A DNA stretch of 64,000 nucleotides, taken from NCBI RefSeq assembly GCF_027595985.1, contig NC_073312.1:4923051-4987050 (forward strand), read 5' to 3'. How positions within the stretch are numbered: position 1 is the first letter of the stretch; each line of letters starts with the position of its first letter. The DNA comes from Sorex araneus. Taxonomy: Eukaryota; Chordata; Mammalia; Eulipotyphla; Soricidae. A program made the translations under genes and the position numbers. Under the pieces are notes generated by a model, which did not search any database, was not told where the DNA came from, and saw only the letters and a list, made by a program, of their open reading frames with translations. Positions 34,056-43,778 of the stretch are shown here, piece by piece.

Positions 34056-34471
34056 GTAACCTGACGGTGGACGGACTTGGCTTCCTGCAGAGGACACATC
34101 CCCGAGGGCGTCGGGGCGCACGCGCGGGGTCCCAAGGGATGGCTCGCCCCCCCGGTCCTCGCTGAGACATGGTTGCCGCCGGCCTGCGGAATGACCCCGT
34201 CCTCCCAGCCCCGTCGAGCCTGGGGACCACCTGAGGTGCAGACCAGCCGCTGTGGAGCCCGTGTCCTCTCCCCGTGACCTTTAGGGACCCTCCAGCATGA
34301 CCCCGAGCGCCCCCGTCGTCTGCTCGCCGTGCAGGCGAAACCAGGGGGCCGGTTTCTAGCCCCCCCGCCACCCGCTGGTCCCCCATCCCGGCAGGGCTGC
34401 TCGCGGTCCCCGGCCCCCCACTGCCCGGCGTCGCCCATGGCTGGGCAGGCCCGCGGGCCGAGGCCGTGAGC
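34056..34471 (+). other. CHST15: CHST15 exon 2, 5' UTR part with five short upstream ORFs
   Basis: This begins after the acceptor cctctgcttcctag and runs 416 bases to the start codon. It holds five upstream ATGs, at 34139, 34169, 34191, 34297 and 34437. Each opens a short frame (8, 21, 28, 20 and 10 codons) that closes before the main ATG. The 34169 ATG has G at -3 and G at +4, a strong context. The last uORF ends at 34469, two bases before the main start. This suggests translational control, provided the acceptor at 34055 is the one used. Confidence 0.75.
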
Positions 34472-34990
34472 ATGAGGCACTGCCCGGACAGCTGCAGCCA
34501 GTGGCCGCCCGCACCCAGGGAGAGGCTCTGCTGCCCCGGGGGCGCCCGGCGCGGGCCCCGAGGCTGCCCCGAGTGCCGCGGAGAGGACCCGCTCGTGTTC
34601 CACGTGGACGCGAGGCAGATGAACTTGCTGGCGGTGCTCCAGGTGCAGGCGGAAGGGGGCGAGGGCTGGGCCGGCTTCCCGCGCTTCCGGAAGGGCACGC
34701 GATGGAGCCTGGGCTGCGGGCTCCTCATCGCGACCCTGGTGACGGCGTCCTACGTCCTCTCGGGGGCCCACCAGGAGCTGCTCATGGCGCCCCCCTTCCA
34801 CGCCGGGGGCTTCCCCGGCAACCCCGGGATGCTGGACGGGGACAGCCCCGGCGACCCAAAGGTCAGTAACGTCTCCTATGTGAAGGACTATCCCAGCATC
34901 AAAGCCACCATCGACAGCATCACCGCCCGCATCTCGTTCACCCCCCGGCAGCTCCCGGACCCCGAGGATCTCCGGAAGCAGGAGTTGCAC
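34472..34990 (+). CDS. CHST15: CHST15 exon 2, first coding exon (residues 1-173): carbohydrate sulfotransferase 15
   Basis: This exon encodes the N-terminus of N-acetylgalactosamine 4-sulfate 6-O-sulfotransferase. The family enzyme moves sulfate from PAPS to C6 of GalNAc 4-sulfate, giving chondroitin sulfate E in the Golgi. The ATG at 34472 has A at -3 and opens MRHC, as the human protein starts from memory. An in-frame GTG at 34466 extends the open frame but is not a credible start. Residues 1-77 form a cytosolic tail with cysteines at 4, 8, 20, 21, 32 and 35, including a CPEC pair. Residues about 79-97 form one hydrophobic signal anchor (LGCGLLIATLVTASYVL), giving type II topology. A stem follows, with an N-glycosylation sequon at N133 (NVS). 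The exon ends in phase 0 at GAGTTGCAC|GTGAGG. The full product is 552 aa against 561 in human; most of the difference lies in the stem, near residues 128-134. Confidence 0.96.
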
Positions 34991-35019
34991 GTGAGGCTTT
35001 TTCAGGATTTAAGGTTGCT

Positions 35020-35192
35020 GTGCGGGGCAGAGTCGTAGGCAAAGTGGGTAGGCCCTTGCTTTGCCGGTTTGACCCCCCACCCCCACCCCCAGCATCCCAG
35101 AGGGACCCCGAGGCCCACCTGGAACGGTCCCTGAGCACAGAGCCAGGAGTAAGCCCTGAGCACCTCCGGATATGGCCCAATAAAAGCATAAA
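35020..35192 (+). mobile_element. Diverged SINE in intron 2
   Basis: 'gcaaagtgggtaggcccttgctttgccgg' to 'cctgagcacagagccaggagtaagccctgagcacc', with an AATAAA inside the tail at about 35180. Confidence 0.8.
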
Positions 35193-35562
35193 CAGGAGGG
35201 AAACACATTGGCGGCTTCCTGACTTAGCGCCGTCTTTGGGAACACAGGAAGGAAGTGGAGGAAATTGTTCTCAAGTGTTAGCAGGAAGCTCAGGAAGCAG
35301 ACGCCTCGTCGGAGCAGAGGGTGGGCACCCAGGGGCGCCAAGGCACAGCCAGCGTGCTGGGCTGGACGTGCCGTGAGCACATGGCCAGGGCGCCCTGCCC
35401 CTGCTTGTCCAGGCTGCCTGCTTGGAAGGTGGCCCTCGGCCATCGCCTTTGGACAGAGAGAACCACCCGCCTCTCCCCAGCTCCCAGTGACTGTTTCCCT
35501 GACGGCCCTTTAGCCGGCCTGCCAGTAAAAAGGTCCCAACTCTTTCCATACCATCATCATTA

Positions 35563-35738
35563 TGACTGTATTTTTAGGTCCCACCTGGCCATGTTCAGGG
35601 GTTCCTCCTGGCTGTGTGCTCAGGGATCACCCCTGACAGGGCTGGGCGGGGGGCGGGGGCACATGCGGTTCCAGGAATAGAACCTGGGCTGACCGTGTGC
35701 AAGGCCCGAACCTTACCCACCGCGTTATCCATCCTGGG
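35563..35738 (-). mobile_element. Diverged SINE in intron 2
   Basis: 'ttaggtcccacctggccatgttcaggggttcctcctggctgtgtgctcaggg' to 'accgcgttatccatcctgg'. Confidence 0.8.
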
Positions 35739-35970
35739 GTCATGGTCTCAGCGGAGACATTTATCTTTGTTCGCCCCCAGTTTTATTTTTATTTGGGAGC
35801 CGCTCTCGCTCCCCATTGGTCTCAGCCCGCGGGGAACGGTTCCCGAGTGGCCGGTGCTGCCTGGGTCAGCCCCAGGGGTCAGCCCCAGGCAGGACAGGAC
35901 GTGCCGCGCCAGAGGGGGCGTCTGCCGTCCCCGCCTCCCTCACGGCGCTTCTCCCTCCTTCTCGTGGCAG

Positions 35971-36310
35971 ATGTTTTCCGTGATCCCCAGTAAATTTCTC
36001 CCAAACAGCAAGAGCCCCTGCTGGTACGAGGAGTTCACGGGCAGGAACGCCACCGACCCCTACCTGACCAACTCCTACGCGCTGTACTCCAAGCGCTTCC
36101 GCTCCACCTTCGACAGCCTGCGCAAGGCCTTCTGGGGGCACCTGGCCCACGCCCACGGGCGCCACTTCCGCCTGCGCTGCCTGCCCCACTTCTACATCAT
36201 CGGGCAGCCCAAGTGCGGCACCACCGACCTCTACGACCGCCTCCGCCTGCACCCCGAGGTCAAGTTCTCGGCCATCAAAGAGCCGCACTGGTGGACGCGG
36301 AAGAGGTTTG
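35971..36310 (+). CDS. CHST15: CHST15 exon 3 (residues 174-287): PAPS 5'-phosphosulfate binding loop
   Basis: 340 bases between ctcgtggcag and GTGAGC, ending in phase 1 (Gly287 is split). This is the start of the lumenal catalytic domain. The segment FYIIGQPKCGTTDLYD, near residues 247-262, is the 5'-phosphosulfate binding loop of the Golgi sulfotransferase fold; its lysine and following GTT contact PAPS in this family. It is followed by LHPEVKFSAIKEPHWWTRKRF, near-identical to other mammals from memory. There is one N-glycosylation sequon, N199 (NAT). Conservation here is far higher than in exon 2. All expected active-site residues are present and there is no frameshift. Confidence 0.97.
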
Positions 36311-37573
36311 GTGAGCAGGGCTGGATCTGGGCTCCCACTGGCCAGGCGGCCCCCCAGCCTCCCACCCTCCGCTTACTCTCTCCTCACTCAGACGTGGGGT
36401 GGGCGGAGGGGGGCATTGCAGGGGCGAGACAAGCAGCTGGGCGGCAGAGGGATGGGATGGCCCCTTCGAGGAAGCCCCGTGCAGGAAACAGGCTACCGGG
36501 CAGGGCCAGGTGCTCAAGGGGCAGCTCACCTGTGCAGGGGGAGGACCAGCGGCCTGGGGGACGTGGGTCTGGGCCCCCCTGCTCTAGCCCCGAGCGATCA
36601 GGTCTTGCCCATCTGCCTTCCGTTGGGTTGACGTAGACTGGGGGGACCCTGCCTGCACCCCTGCTTCCCCTGGGCTGACCGTGGACACCGCCCGGCCTTC
36701 TCGCTCCCTGGGTCTCCTGGTCCAGCCTCCCCAGGGCCGTGGGTCACTGTTCCTGCTCTGTGACCTTGTCCCTGCTGTTGGACGTGCGGCCACTGTGCTC
36801 AGGGATGCCCGATGCCCAGTCGGCCAGGCCTCTGGGGTGCTTTCTGGGTAGAGGAACTCGGCTGCTGGGAGGGATCAGAAGAGGCTCCTTAGCGGCCCCA
36901 TGGGCCACCCCGCCGTGCTGGACGGGCTCTCTCCAGGGCTGTCCTGGAGCAAACGCGTGTGTCTTCTGGGCTTGGCAGCTGCGGGGCGAGGCCCAGCCTC
37001 GTCCCCATCTATGGCCCCTCCCTGCCAACTTTCCCTCGTGGGGGCAGATTCCCTGGGGAGGGCGGGAGCCTCCAGTCTGGTGCCCAGCCTCCCCTTCCCT
37101 CTGGGCCACATTCTCTCCCCCCGAATCGCCCTGAGCACCCGCTGGGGGAGGGGTGTTGCTGCTGGGTTTGCAAGTGACACGGACCCCATCAGGAGAAACC
37201 GAGACTGCCCGTGCCAGTGCCACCTGTCAGCGGGGACCAGCAACTGTCCCTGGTTGGTGGGCCAAGGAGCCAGCTGCCCAGTGGGTCAGCCAGGCCAGAG
37301 ACGGCCCAGTGGGTGCTGGCTGGGCTCAGACGTCGCCGCACCCCTGAAGCCGCCTTTTCCCTCTCTGTGGGACCCCTGCTCCCGGGGTCTCACCTGAGGC
37401 CACCCTTGGGCCCTCACAGTACACGCCTTGAAGTTCTGAGCTGCTGAGGCTTAAGAGGAAGCGATGCCCGCCCCGGGGCCGCCCCTGCACCTCGCGCCCT
37501 TGGCCTTCCCTCCCTCCCCGCCCCACCCGGCAGTGCCTGCAGCCCCTGATGGGCCCCCTCCTCGCCCCCGCAG
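36311..37573 (+). other. CHST15: CHST15 intron 3
   Basis: 1263 bases, donor GTGAGC and acceptor ctcgcccccgcag. GC-rich, with no repeat or other element that I recognise. Confidence 0.92.
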
Positions 37574-37720
37574 GGATCGTGCGCCTGAGGGACGGGCTGC
37601 GGGACCGCTACCCTGTGGAAGACTACCTGGACCTGTTCGACCTGGCGGCTCACCAGATTCACCAAGGCCTGCAGGCCAGCTCGGAAAAGGAGCAGAGCAA
37701 GATGAACAGGCTGATTATCG
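37574..37720 (+). CDS. CHST15: CHST15 exon 4 (residues 287-336)
   Basis: 147 bases, phase 1 at both ends. It encodes IVRLRDGLRDRYPVEDYLDLF followed by a helix-rich stretch (AAHQIHQGLQASSEKEQSKMN) and LIIG. Joined to exon 3 it completes Gly287, and its last base starts Gly336. The donor is a strong ATCG|GTGAGT. The length is a multiple of three, so skipping would remove 49 residues without a frameshift. The following intron becomes a C-rich GC-box minisatellite within about 20 bases of this donor. Confidence 0.97.
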
Positions 37721-37734
37721 GTGAGTTATCACCC

Positions 37735-38360
37735 GTCCAGCCCCGCCCCACGCCCCGCCTCCGCTCCGGGCCTGCCCCACCCGGGCCCCGCCCCTGCTGC
37801 AGGCCCCGCCCTGCTCCGGGCCCCGCCCCGTCCAATGCCCCGCCCCTGCTTTGGGCCCCGCCCCTGATCCAGACCCCGTTACACCCAATGCCCTGCCCCT
37901 ACTGCAGGCCCCGCCCCATCCCAGGCCCCGCCCCATCCTGGACTCCGCCCTGGCTGCAGGCCCCACCCTGCTCTGGTTCCACCCCTGCTCCAGGCCCCAC
38001 TCCATACAAGGCCTCGCCCCTGCTCTGGTCTAGCCCTCCATCCTGGACCCAGCCCCTGCTGTAGGCCCCGCCTCTGCTGCAGGACCCGCCCCATCCAATG
38101 CCCCGCCCCTGCTTTGGGCCCCGCCCCTGATCCAGGCCATGCCCACCCAAGGCCCCGCCCCTACTGCAGGCCTCGCCCCATCCAAGGCCCCACCCCTGAT
38201 GCAGGCCCTGCCCCACCCAAGGCTCCACCCTTGCGCTGGCCCCACCCTTGCTGCAGGCCCCGCCCTGCTCTGGGCCCCGCCCCTTGGATAGGCCATGCCC
38301 CATTCCTGGCCCCGCCTCTGATCTGACCCTGCCTTACGGAGCCCACCTCGCCCCCACCCT
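37735..38360 (+). repeat. GC-box minisatellite in intron 4
   Basis: Irregular tandem of GGCCCCGCCCCTGCTCC, CAGGCCCCGCCCCATCCAA and similar units, with about 16 exact CCCCGCC. The + strand is C-rich, so the - strand has G-runs that could form quadruplexes and the DNA is full of Sp/KLF-type boxes. It begins about 15 bases after the exon 4 donor. Confidence 0.93.
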
Positions 38361-38712
38361 CCAGGCCCTGCCCAGTTCCTGGGAATTCGCGGGGGGCCTG
38401 CAGGTCAAACCTTTAAACGGTGTGTGCAGTTTCTATGGAGCAGAAATGATTGGACACTTTCCCTTTCTTGGGAATCGACCAGGGCCAAGTGGCTTTGTTT
38501 GAACGTTGTCTTGTCTTTGTTAAACTGAGCACCGGCCTCTTCTCAGCAATACGCGCCTGAGGAAGGGTGCGTGCCTGCTGCTTAGAGATCCCTGTCCGGG
38601 CAGAGGTTCTGCTCCTGAAGATGACCCCACCCTCAAGTGCCCCGTGACAGGGACTGCTGTGGGTCAGAGCACCCCTTGTCAGCCTGATGCATTTAAAGTT
38701 TCAAAATGAGGG

Positions 38713-39057
38713 CCAAAGAAGTAGTACAGCGGGTAGGGTGCTTGCCCTGCAGGCATCCGACCCGGGTTCAATCCCCGGCATCCCATAAGATCCCCTGAGC
38801 ACCATCTGGTGTGACTTCCAAACAAACTGTCACTGTCACTGTCACTGTTGTCCTGTTCATCGATTTGCTCAAGTGAGCACCAGTAACATCTCCATTGTGA
38901 GACTTGTTACTGTTTTTGGCATATCGAATATGCCATGGGTAGCTTGCCAGGAACTCTGAGAGGGGCGGAGGAATCGAACCTGGGTTGGCTGCGTGCAAGG
39001 GAAATGCCCTCCCTGCTATGCTATCGCTCCAACCCCCAAACAAACAGAACAAAATAA
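38713..39057 (+). mobile_element. SOR-related SINE, split by a later SINE
   Basis: Head and body at 38713-38827 ('ggccaaagaagtagtacagcgggtagggtgc' to 'gtgacttccaaacaaac') and an A-rich tail at 39046-39057. Outer duplication TTTCAAAATGAGG, exact, at 38700-38712 and 39058-39070. Confidence 0.9.
38828..39035 (-). mobile_element. Variant SINE without poly(A) tail, nested in another SINE
   Basis: Minus copy: (TGTCAC)n start, 'catcgatttgctcaagtgagcaccagtaac', 'ggcatatcgaatatgcc', ending with 'ctatgctatcgctccaac'. Duplication CCAAACAAAC at 38818-38827 and 39036-39045 places it inside the tail of the outer SINE. Confidence 0.92.
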
Positions 39058-39073
39058 TTTCAAAATGAGGCTG

Positions 39074-39232
39074 ATAGGGGCTGGAGAGAGTGCATTGCCT
39101 AAGACCTTTCCTTGCCTCCCACTGACCCCTTGCATTCCACTGCAGAGAGTGCCCTGGGGGTCTACCTGGGCCCAGTCCTGAGCACAGAGGCGAGAATAAG
39201 CCCTGAGCACTGCTGGGTGCAGCCCAGCCCTT
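39074..39232 (+). mobile_element. Diverged SINE
   Basis: 'ataggggctggagagagtgc' head and 'ctgagcacagaggcgagaataagccctgagcactgctgggtgcagccc' end; the middle is diverged. Confidence 0.8.
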
Positions 39233-39993
39233 CCCCACACCCCGAGGAATGAGGGTGAGAATAAGGAATGAGGGTGCGAATAAGCGTTAAACATTCACAC
39301 CAGTGTTTTACACAAACACCTGTTTGTGCGGGTTCAGTCGAGTGCCTCTGGGAAGTCTCGTGTGCTTGTGAAAGAGCTAAAAATACGCTTGCCAGGGCCA
39401 GGAGCCGGAGCCGGCGGCAGTGAGTGCCGCCCGGGAATCCTGCCCCGGGTCTCCCAGCAAAAATGAAGCGAGGACGTCGTTCTCCTCCCGAGGCGGCAGC
39501 CTGCTGAGCGGGTGGTGTTGGGAGATGCAGGCGGGGAGTGGCGGGGGGGCAGTTCTGTCCTGTCCCCCACCAACAGTGCCGGGGACACACGGGGCTTCCT
39601 GTCCCCACGCTCTGTCTCCACGTCCGCACGGTGGCAGCTGGGCACGGATCTCTTGCAGCTCCCCTGGCCCCGAGAGGCCGTGAGTTCTGCTCTGCTTCTG
39701 CGTGTCCTGGGCGAGGCAGGCGGCTCTGTGTCCAGTGGGCCAGGGCAGTGGTCTAGGTAATGGCTTGGGTCACCAGGGGCTGGACGGGCCAGGGGCCTCT
39801 GGACACATCAAAGGGCTCCTGCTGCTTCTCGCAGCCTCCAAGGCACCCTCTACCTGGAGGGCACTGCTAGCTGAGTGAATTCTAAGTCTTCCTGAAGGTT
39901 CTACGATTGGGGGATTGTCAACCCTGGGTTTTTCTTTTTGTTGTTGTTTTGAAATCTGGGCATTAAATGAATGCTTTCTGGATGAACTGGGCG

Positions 39994-40275
39994 GAGGGAA
40001 GGAAGGGAGGGAGGGAGGGAGGGAGGAAGGAAGGAAGGAAGGAAGGAAGGAAGGAAGGAAGGAAGGAAGGAAGGAAGGAAGACAGGAAGGAGGGAAGGAA
40101 GGAAGGAAGGAAGGAAGGAAGGAAGGAAGGAAGGAAGGAAGGAGGGAAGGAAGGAAGGGAGGGAGGAAGGGAGGGAGGGAGGAAGGAAGGGAGGGAGGGA
40201 GGAAGGGAGGAAGGAAGGAAGGAAGGAAGGAAGGAAGGAAGGAAGGAAGGAAGGAAGGAAGGAAGGAAGGAAGGA
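39994..40275 (+). repeat. (GGAA)n microsatellite with GGGA variants
   Basis: About 280 bases of GGAA/GGGA tetramers, nearly pure at 40025-40140 and 40208-40275. A homopurine strand, so triplex (H-DNA) is possible. Confidence 0.98.
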
Positions 40276-40870
40276 GAACTGATGGGTGGATGGATGAGTG
40301 GAAAAATGGATGGAAGGGAAGAAGGAAGGATAGTGGATGGATGGACAAGAGGAGGAAGGAAGGCAGGCGGGAAGGAAGGCGGGGAGGGAGGAAGGATGGC
40401 TGGACAGCCAGGTAGACGGACGTCTGTCTGTGGTGAGAGCAGTCACTCGCCTTTGAGATTTGACAGGTTGTGGTTCTGCTTGGACCCGCCGTGGACGCTA
40501 GTGTCTCTTTATTCCCTGTGAGAGGGATTTTCTGGTTGACTTGCCTTTCCTGAGTTCCATGGCAGAGTCTTTCAGAGAGTGAGAGGGGAGGAAGGGCCAG
40601 CGAGCGGTGCTCCCCGCGCCGTGATTGCTCCCGCGGGCTCCTCCCGCACTGCTCCCGCCCGAGACGCGGCTTTCAGGCTCGGCTCTCCCGACGAGGCGGC
40701 TGAGAGGCTCCCGTCGCTCCTGGGAAATGTCAGGAAGTGAAGTGTGGGCCGGGCTGATTGGCCTTTGTCAGTCTCTGGATTGTCCTTTTTAAAAAGGGAG
40801 AAGTGGCTCGGTTATCTGAGATGTGTTGGAATTTCAGTCTGGGCCTCAGCTCCAAGAAGAGGCTGAATTT

Positions 40871-41102
<232 letters not shown>

Positions 41103-41260
41103 TTTTGCATCACACCCGGCGATGCTCAGGGGTCCCTCCTGGCTCTGCACTCAGGAATTACTCCTAGCGGTGCTCGGGGGATATGAGATGCTGGGAATTG
41201 AACCTGGGTTGGCCGTGTGCAAGGCAGACGCCCTACCCGCTGTGCTATCGCTCCAGCCTC
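41103..41260 (-). mobile_element. SOR-type SINE with giant microsatellite tail
   Basis: 'ttttgcatcacacccggcgatgctcaggggtccc' to 'ctatcgctccagcctc'. Duplication AAGAGGCTGAATTTTC, exact, at 40857-40872 and 41261-41276, enclosing both the microsatellite and the SINE body. Confidence 0.95.
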
Positions 41261-41803
41261 AAGAGGCTGAATTTTCATCTTTCCCGCGGTCCGTGAGCCA
41301 ACAGGCTGGCACCTCCTTGTATCTCTCGCCCCTGGCCACAGCTGGCTGGACACTGGCCGCATGCTGCCCGGGTTGGGGGCATGCAGGTTGCAGGCTGGGA
41401 CGGGTCCTGCGGGCCTTTCACCCTGCGTGTTGGGGACCCACCGGTACCATGTCAAGGAAACCCCCAAAATGACAGCGTCCATCCACAGAGAGCTCTGGCA
41501 TCCTCGACACTCTTTTGGGGAAACGTCTTGAGGTCTCTCGTGGGCTCTCTGCTCTCCTGTGCGCTCTGTGGCTCCTGAGTTGGTGTGTCCTGAGCCACGC
41601 TTGACGCTGGTGGAATTAGGTGCCCGACAACGTTGACTGAGCATCCGGGAGAGGCAGTACCCGGGGTCACAGGGCTCCCTTGAGTTTCAGACCACATTCC
41701 CTTCAGGGCAGGAAGTGGCGGGGTCGGAGGGCGTCGTCCTCCCCGGGTCCCCTGCCTGCCCGCTGCCCCTCGCACCCCTCACACTGTGCCGTGTTCTGCC
41801 CAG

Positions 41804-41960
41804 GCGAGGCCAGCGCCTCCACCATGTGGGATAACAACGCGTGGACCTTCTTCTACGACAACAGCACGGCCGGCGAGCCCCCGTTCCTCACGCAGGACTT
41901 CATCCACGCCTTCCAGCCCGACGCCAAGCTCATCGTCATGCTGAGGGACCCCGTGGAGAG
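41804..41960 (+). CDS. CHST15: CHST15 exon 5 (residues 336-388): start of PAPS 3'-phosphate binding motif
   Basis: 157 bases, opening in phase 1 and closing in phase 2 (Arg388 is split). It encodes EASASTMWDNNAWTFFYD, a conserved family segment, then FLTQDFIHAFQPDAKLIVMLRDPVE. R383 in LRDPVER, together with S391 in exon 6, forms the 3'-phosphate binding element of PAPS sulfotransferases. One N-glycosylation sequon is at N355 (NST). The donor GAGAG|GTGGGC is the weakest of the gene, lacking A at +3, and the intron that follows holds many perfect donor-like motifs. Confidence 0.97.
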
Positions 41961-42805
41961 GTGGGCGCGGGGGTGCGGAGAGGGGGGTTTGCAGAGGGGG
42001 GTTTGCTGAGAGCTTTCACTGGAGGCCTGCTGCTCGCCGACTGATTTTGCCACTTCAACATTTTTTCTCCTGAGAAGAAGCGAGTTTCTCTTGCCGGGTT
42101 AGTTAGTGCTGTTTCTTGTGTAAATGTTATTCTTGGGGTGATCTTCAGGCTGTCCAAACAAGCGCGGCTCTGCCTGTTCTAGGGATCTAGCCGCCCGGCT
42201 GCTCTGTGGTCTGTTGAGGGGTGCGGGAGCCCGCAGCCCCCACCCCATCCTCGGGACCTACCCTCGCTCCCCACGCAGGCCGTGGCCCTTCTCCTCGGGC
42301 ACCGGGCTGTCCCGAGAGCCCAGATGGTTGGCGGAGCAGCGCTGGCCCGTGGATGTGGTTATGTAACCCTCCGCCTCGGCAGGAAGGGCCTGACGCGCGC
42401 TGACCCATCACCACCCACCGGGGTATTTGCACAGCTGCCCCCGCTGGAGGCCTTCAGGAATGTGCTTTTCCCCTTGGGCCCTCCCCGTCCCCCACATCCA
42501 CACCCCGCCTCACTCTGCCCTGTGGGGGTCTGGGCTGGGCTGGGTCACAGCCAGCACTGGGCCTGGATGGAGGAGGCTCACGGCCACTTGGTGGCTTGGG
42601 CTGCGTGTCCCACGGGGAGCACAGAGGGAGGCGGAGATGTTGCACAGATAAGGCCATGCACTTTTGTGCAAGAGTCATGGTCAGGCAGGGTTTTGAAGGC
42701 TGTATAGGAGTTTGCCAAGGAGAAGATGGAAGGTGCCCGGGGAAGGTGCGCCTGAGCAGAGACCATCGGAATGTAGACCAGGTGTTTTCCTCTGGGGGCG
42801 CGGGG

Positions 42806-42950
42806 AGCTTGGGCCACACTCAGTGATGCTCAGGGCTTGCGCCTGGCACGGCACGCGGGGATCACTCCGGGACTTTATGGGATGCGGGGATTGAACCCAG
42901 GTTGGCCATACGGCAAACGTCCTACCCCCTGGACTATGGCTCCAGGCCCC
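42806..42950 (-). mobile_element. Diverged SINE in intron 5
   Basis: 'cttgggccacactcagtgatgctcagggcttgcgcctgg' to 'ctggactatggctccaggcccc'. Confidence 0.85.
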
Positions 42951-43778
42951 AGATGTTTCCTTGAGAGAGGAACCAGCTCCCCCGTGCAAGTCCCTTGCCT
43001 CCTGCCTCTCCTCAGGACTGGGGACACTCCACAGTGCTTTGCCCAGAGGGAAGGCAGTGCAGGCCGGGTCCTGGTGCTGGAGGTGGCACCCCCAGCTGTC
43101 CCCAGTGAAGTCCACTCCTCCAGAGGGCCGGGGCCGTGGCTAGCCGCCAGCTGTCCTCTTTGTTGGAGAGAGCAAATGCTGTCTGTGCACAGGAGGGCGG
43201 CAGGCTTCTGGCTGGGCTCACTCCATGCTGGGCTCTGGGTGGCCATGCCGTCCACCATGCTGGCCCCGTGTCTGAGAAGGGGGTGCACTGGCACTGTGGG
43301 AAGCCCAGGTGTGGGGTAGACAAGGGCCCTGTGAGTGTGGGGCTGGGGGGTCAGAGGGAACTGTCGTAGGGAGGCTTGTGTGTCACCAAAGCCAGTATCA
43401 GTCATGTGACCCCACCCACCTCCAGGAGCACTGACAGTGGGGACTCAAGGGAACTGTGGGAACCATCTCCTCGAACCCTGCTTGCCTCCTCCCTCCCCTC
43501 TCACTTCTGTTGCGTCGGTTTGGGGACCCCCTGTCCCCTGCCCCTGCAGGCCGGCCACTGCCTGCCTGCCTGCCAGTCTCTCACTCTGGGTATTGTGCAG
43601 TTGGGAGCCTCCAGGCATGATTGGTTCTTCCCTCTCACCACTTGGCTCTGAGGAGCCCCTGGAGTTCCCTGCCAGGAGTCCCCATTCCTCTGTGGGCAGC
43701 TGTGGAGTAGGTGAGGGCATGCTGTATTTTTCTGCTCATCTGTGGCCCTGGGGATCACTGCCTGGCTTGCATCAGGCT

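Larger units (their letters stand above)
34991..35970 (+). other. CHST15: CHST15 intron 2
   Basis: 980 bases, donor GTGAGG and acceptor ctcgtggcag. It contains an old + SINE (35020-35192) and an old - SINE (35563-35738). The remaining sequence is GC-rich with no recognised feature. Confidence 0.92.

Noticed and set aside
34052..34990. 312-codon frame antisense to CHST15 exon 2
   Set aside because: It mirrors the high GC3 of the true exon. The sense frame matches a known protein and has proper splice signals.
39770..40521. Long Lys/Glu/Gly and Ser/Phe/Leu/Pro frames over the GGAA region
   Set aside because: Pure products of a tetranucleotide repeat, open in several frames.
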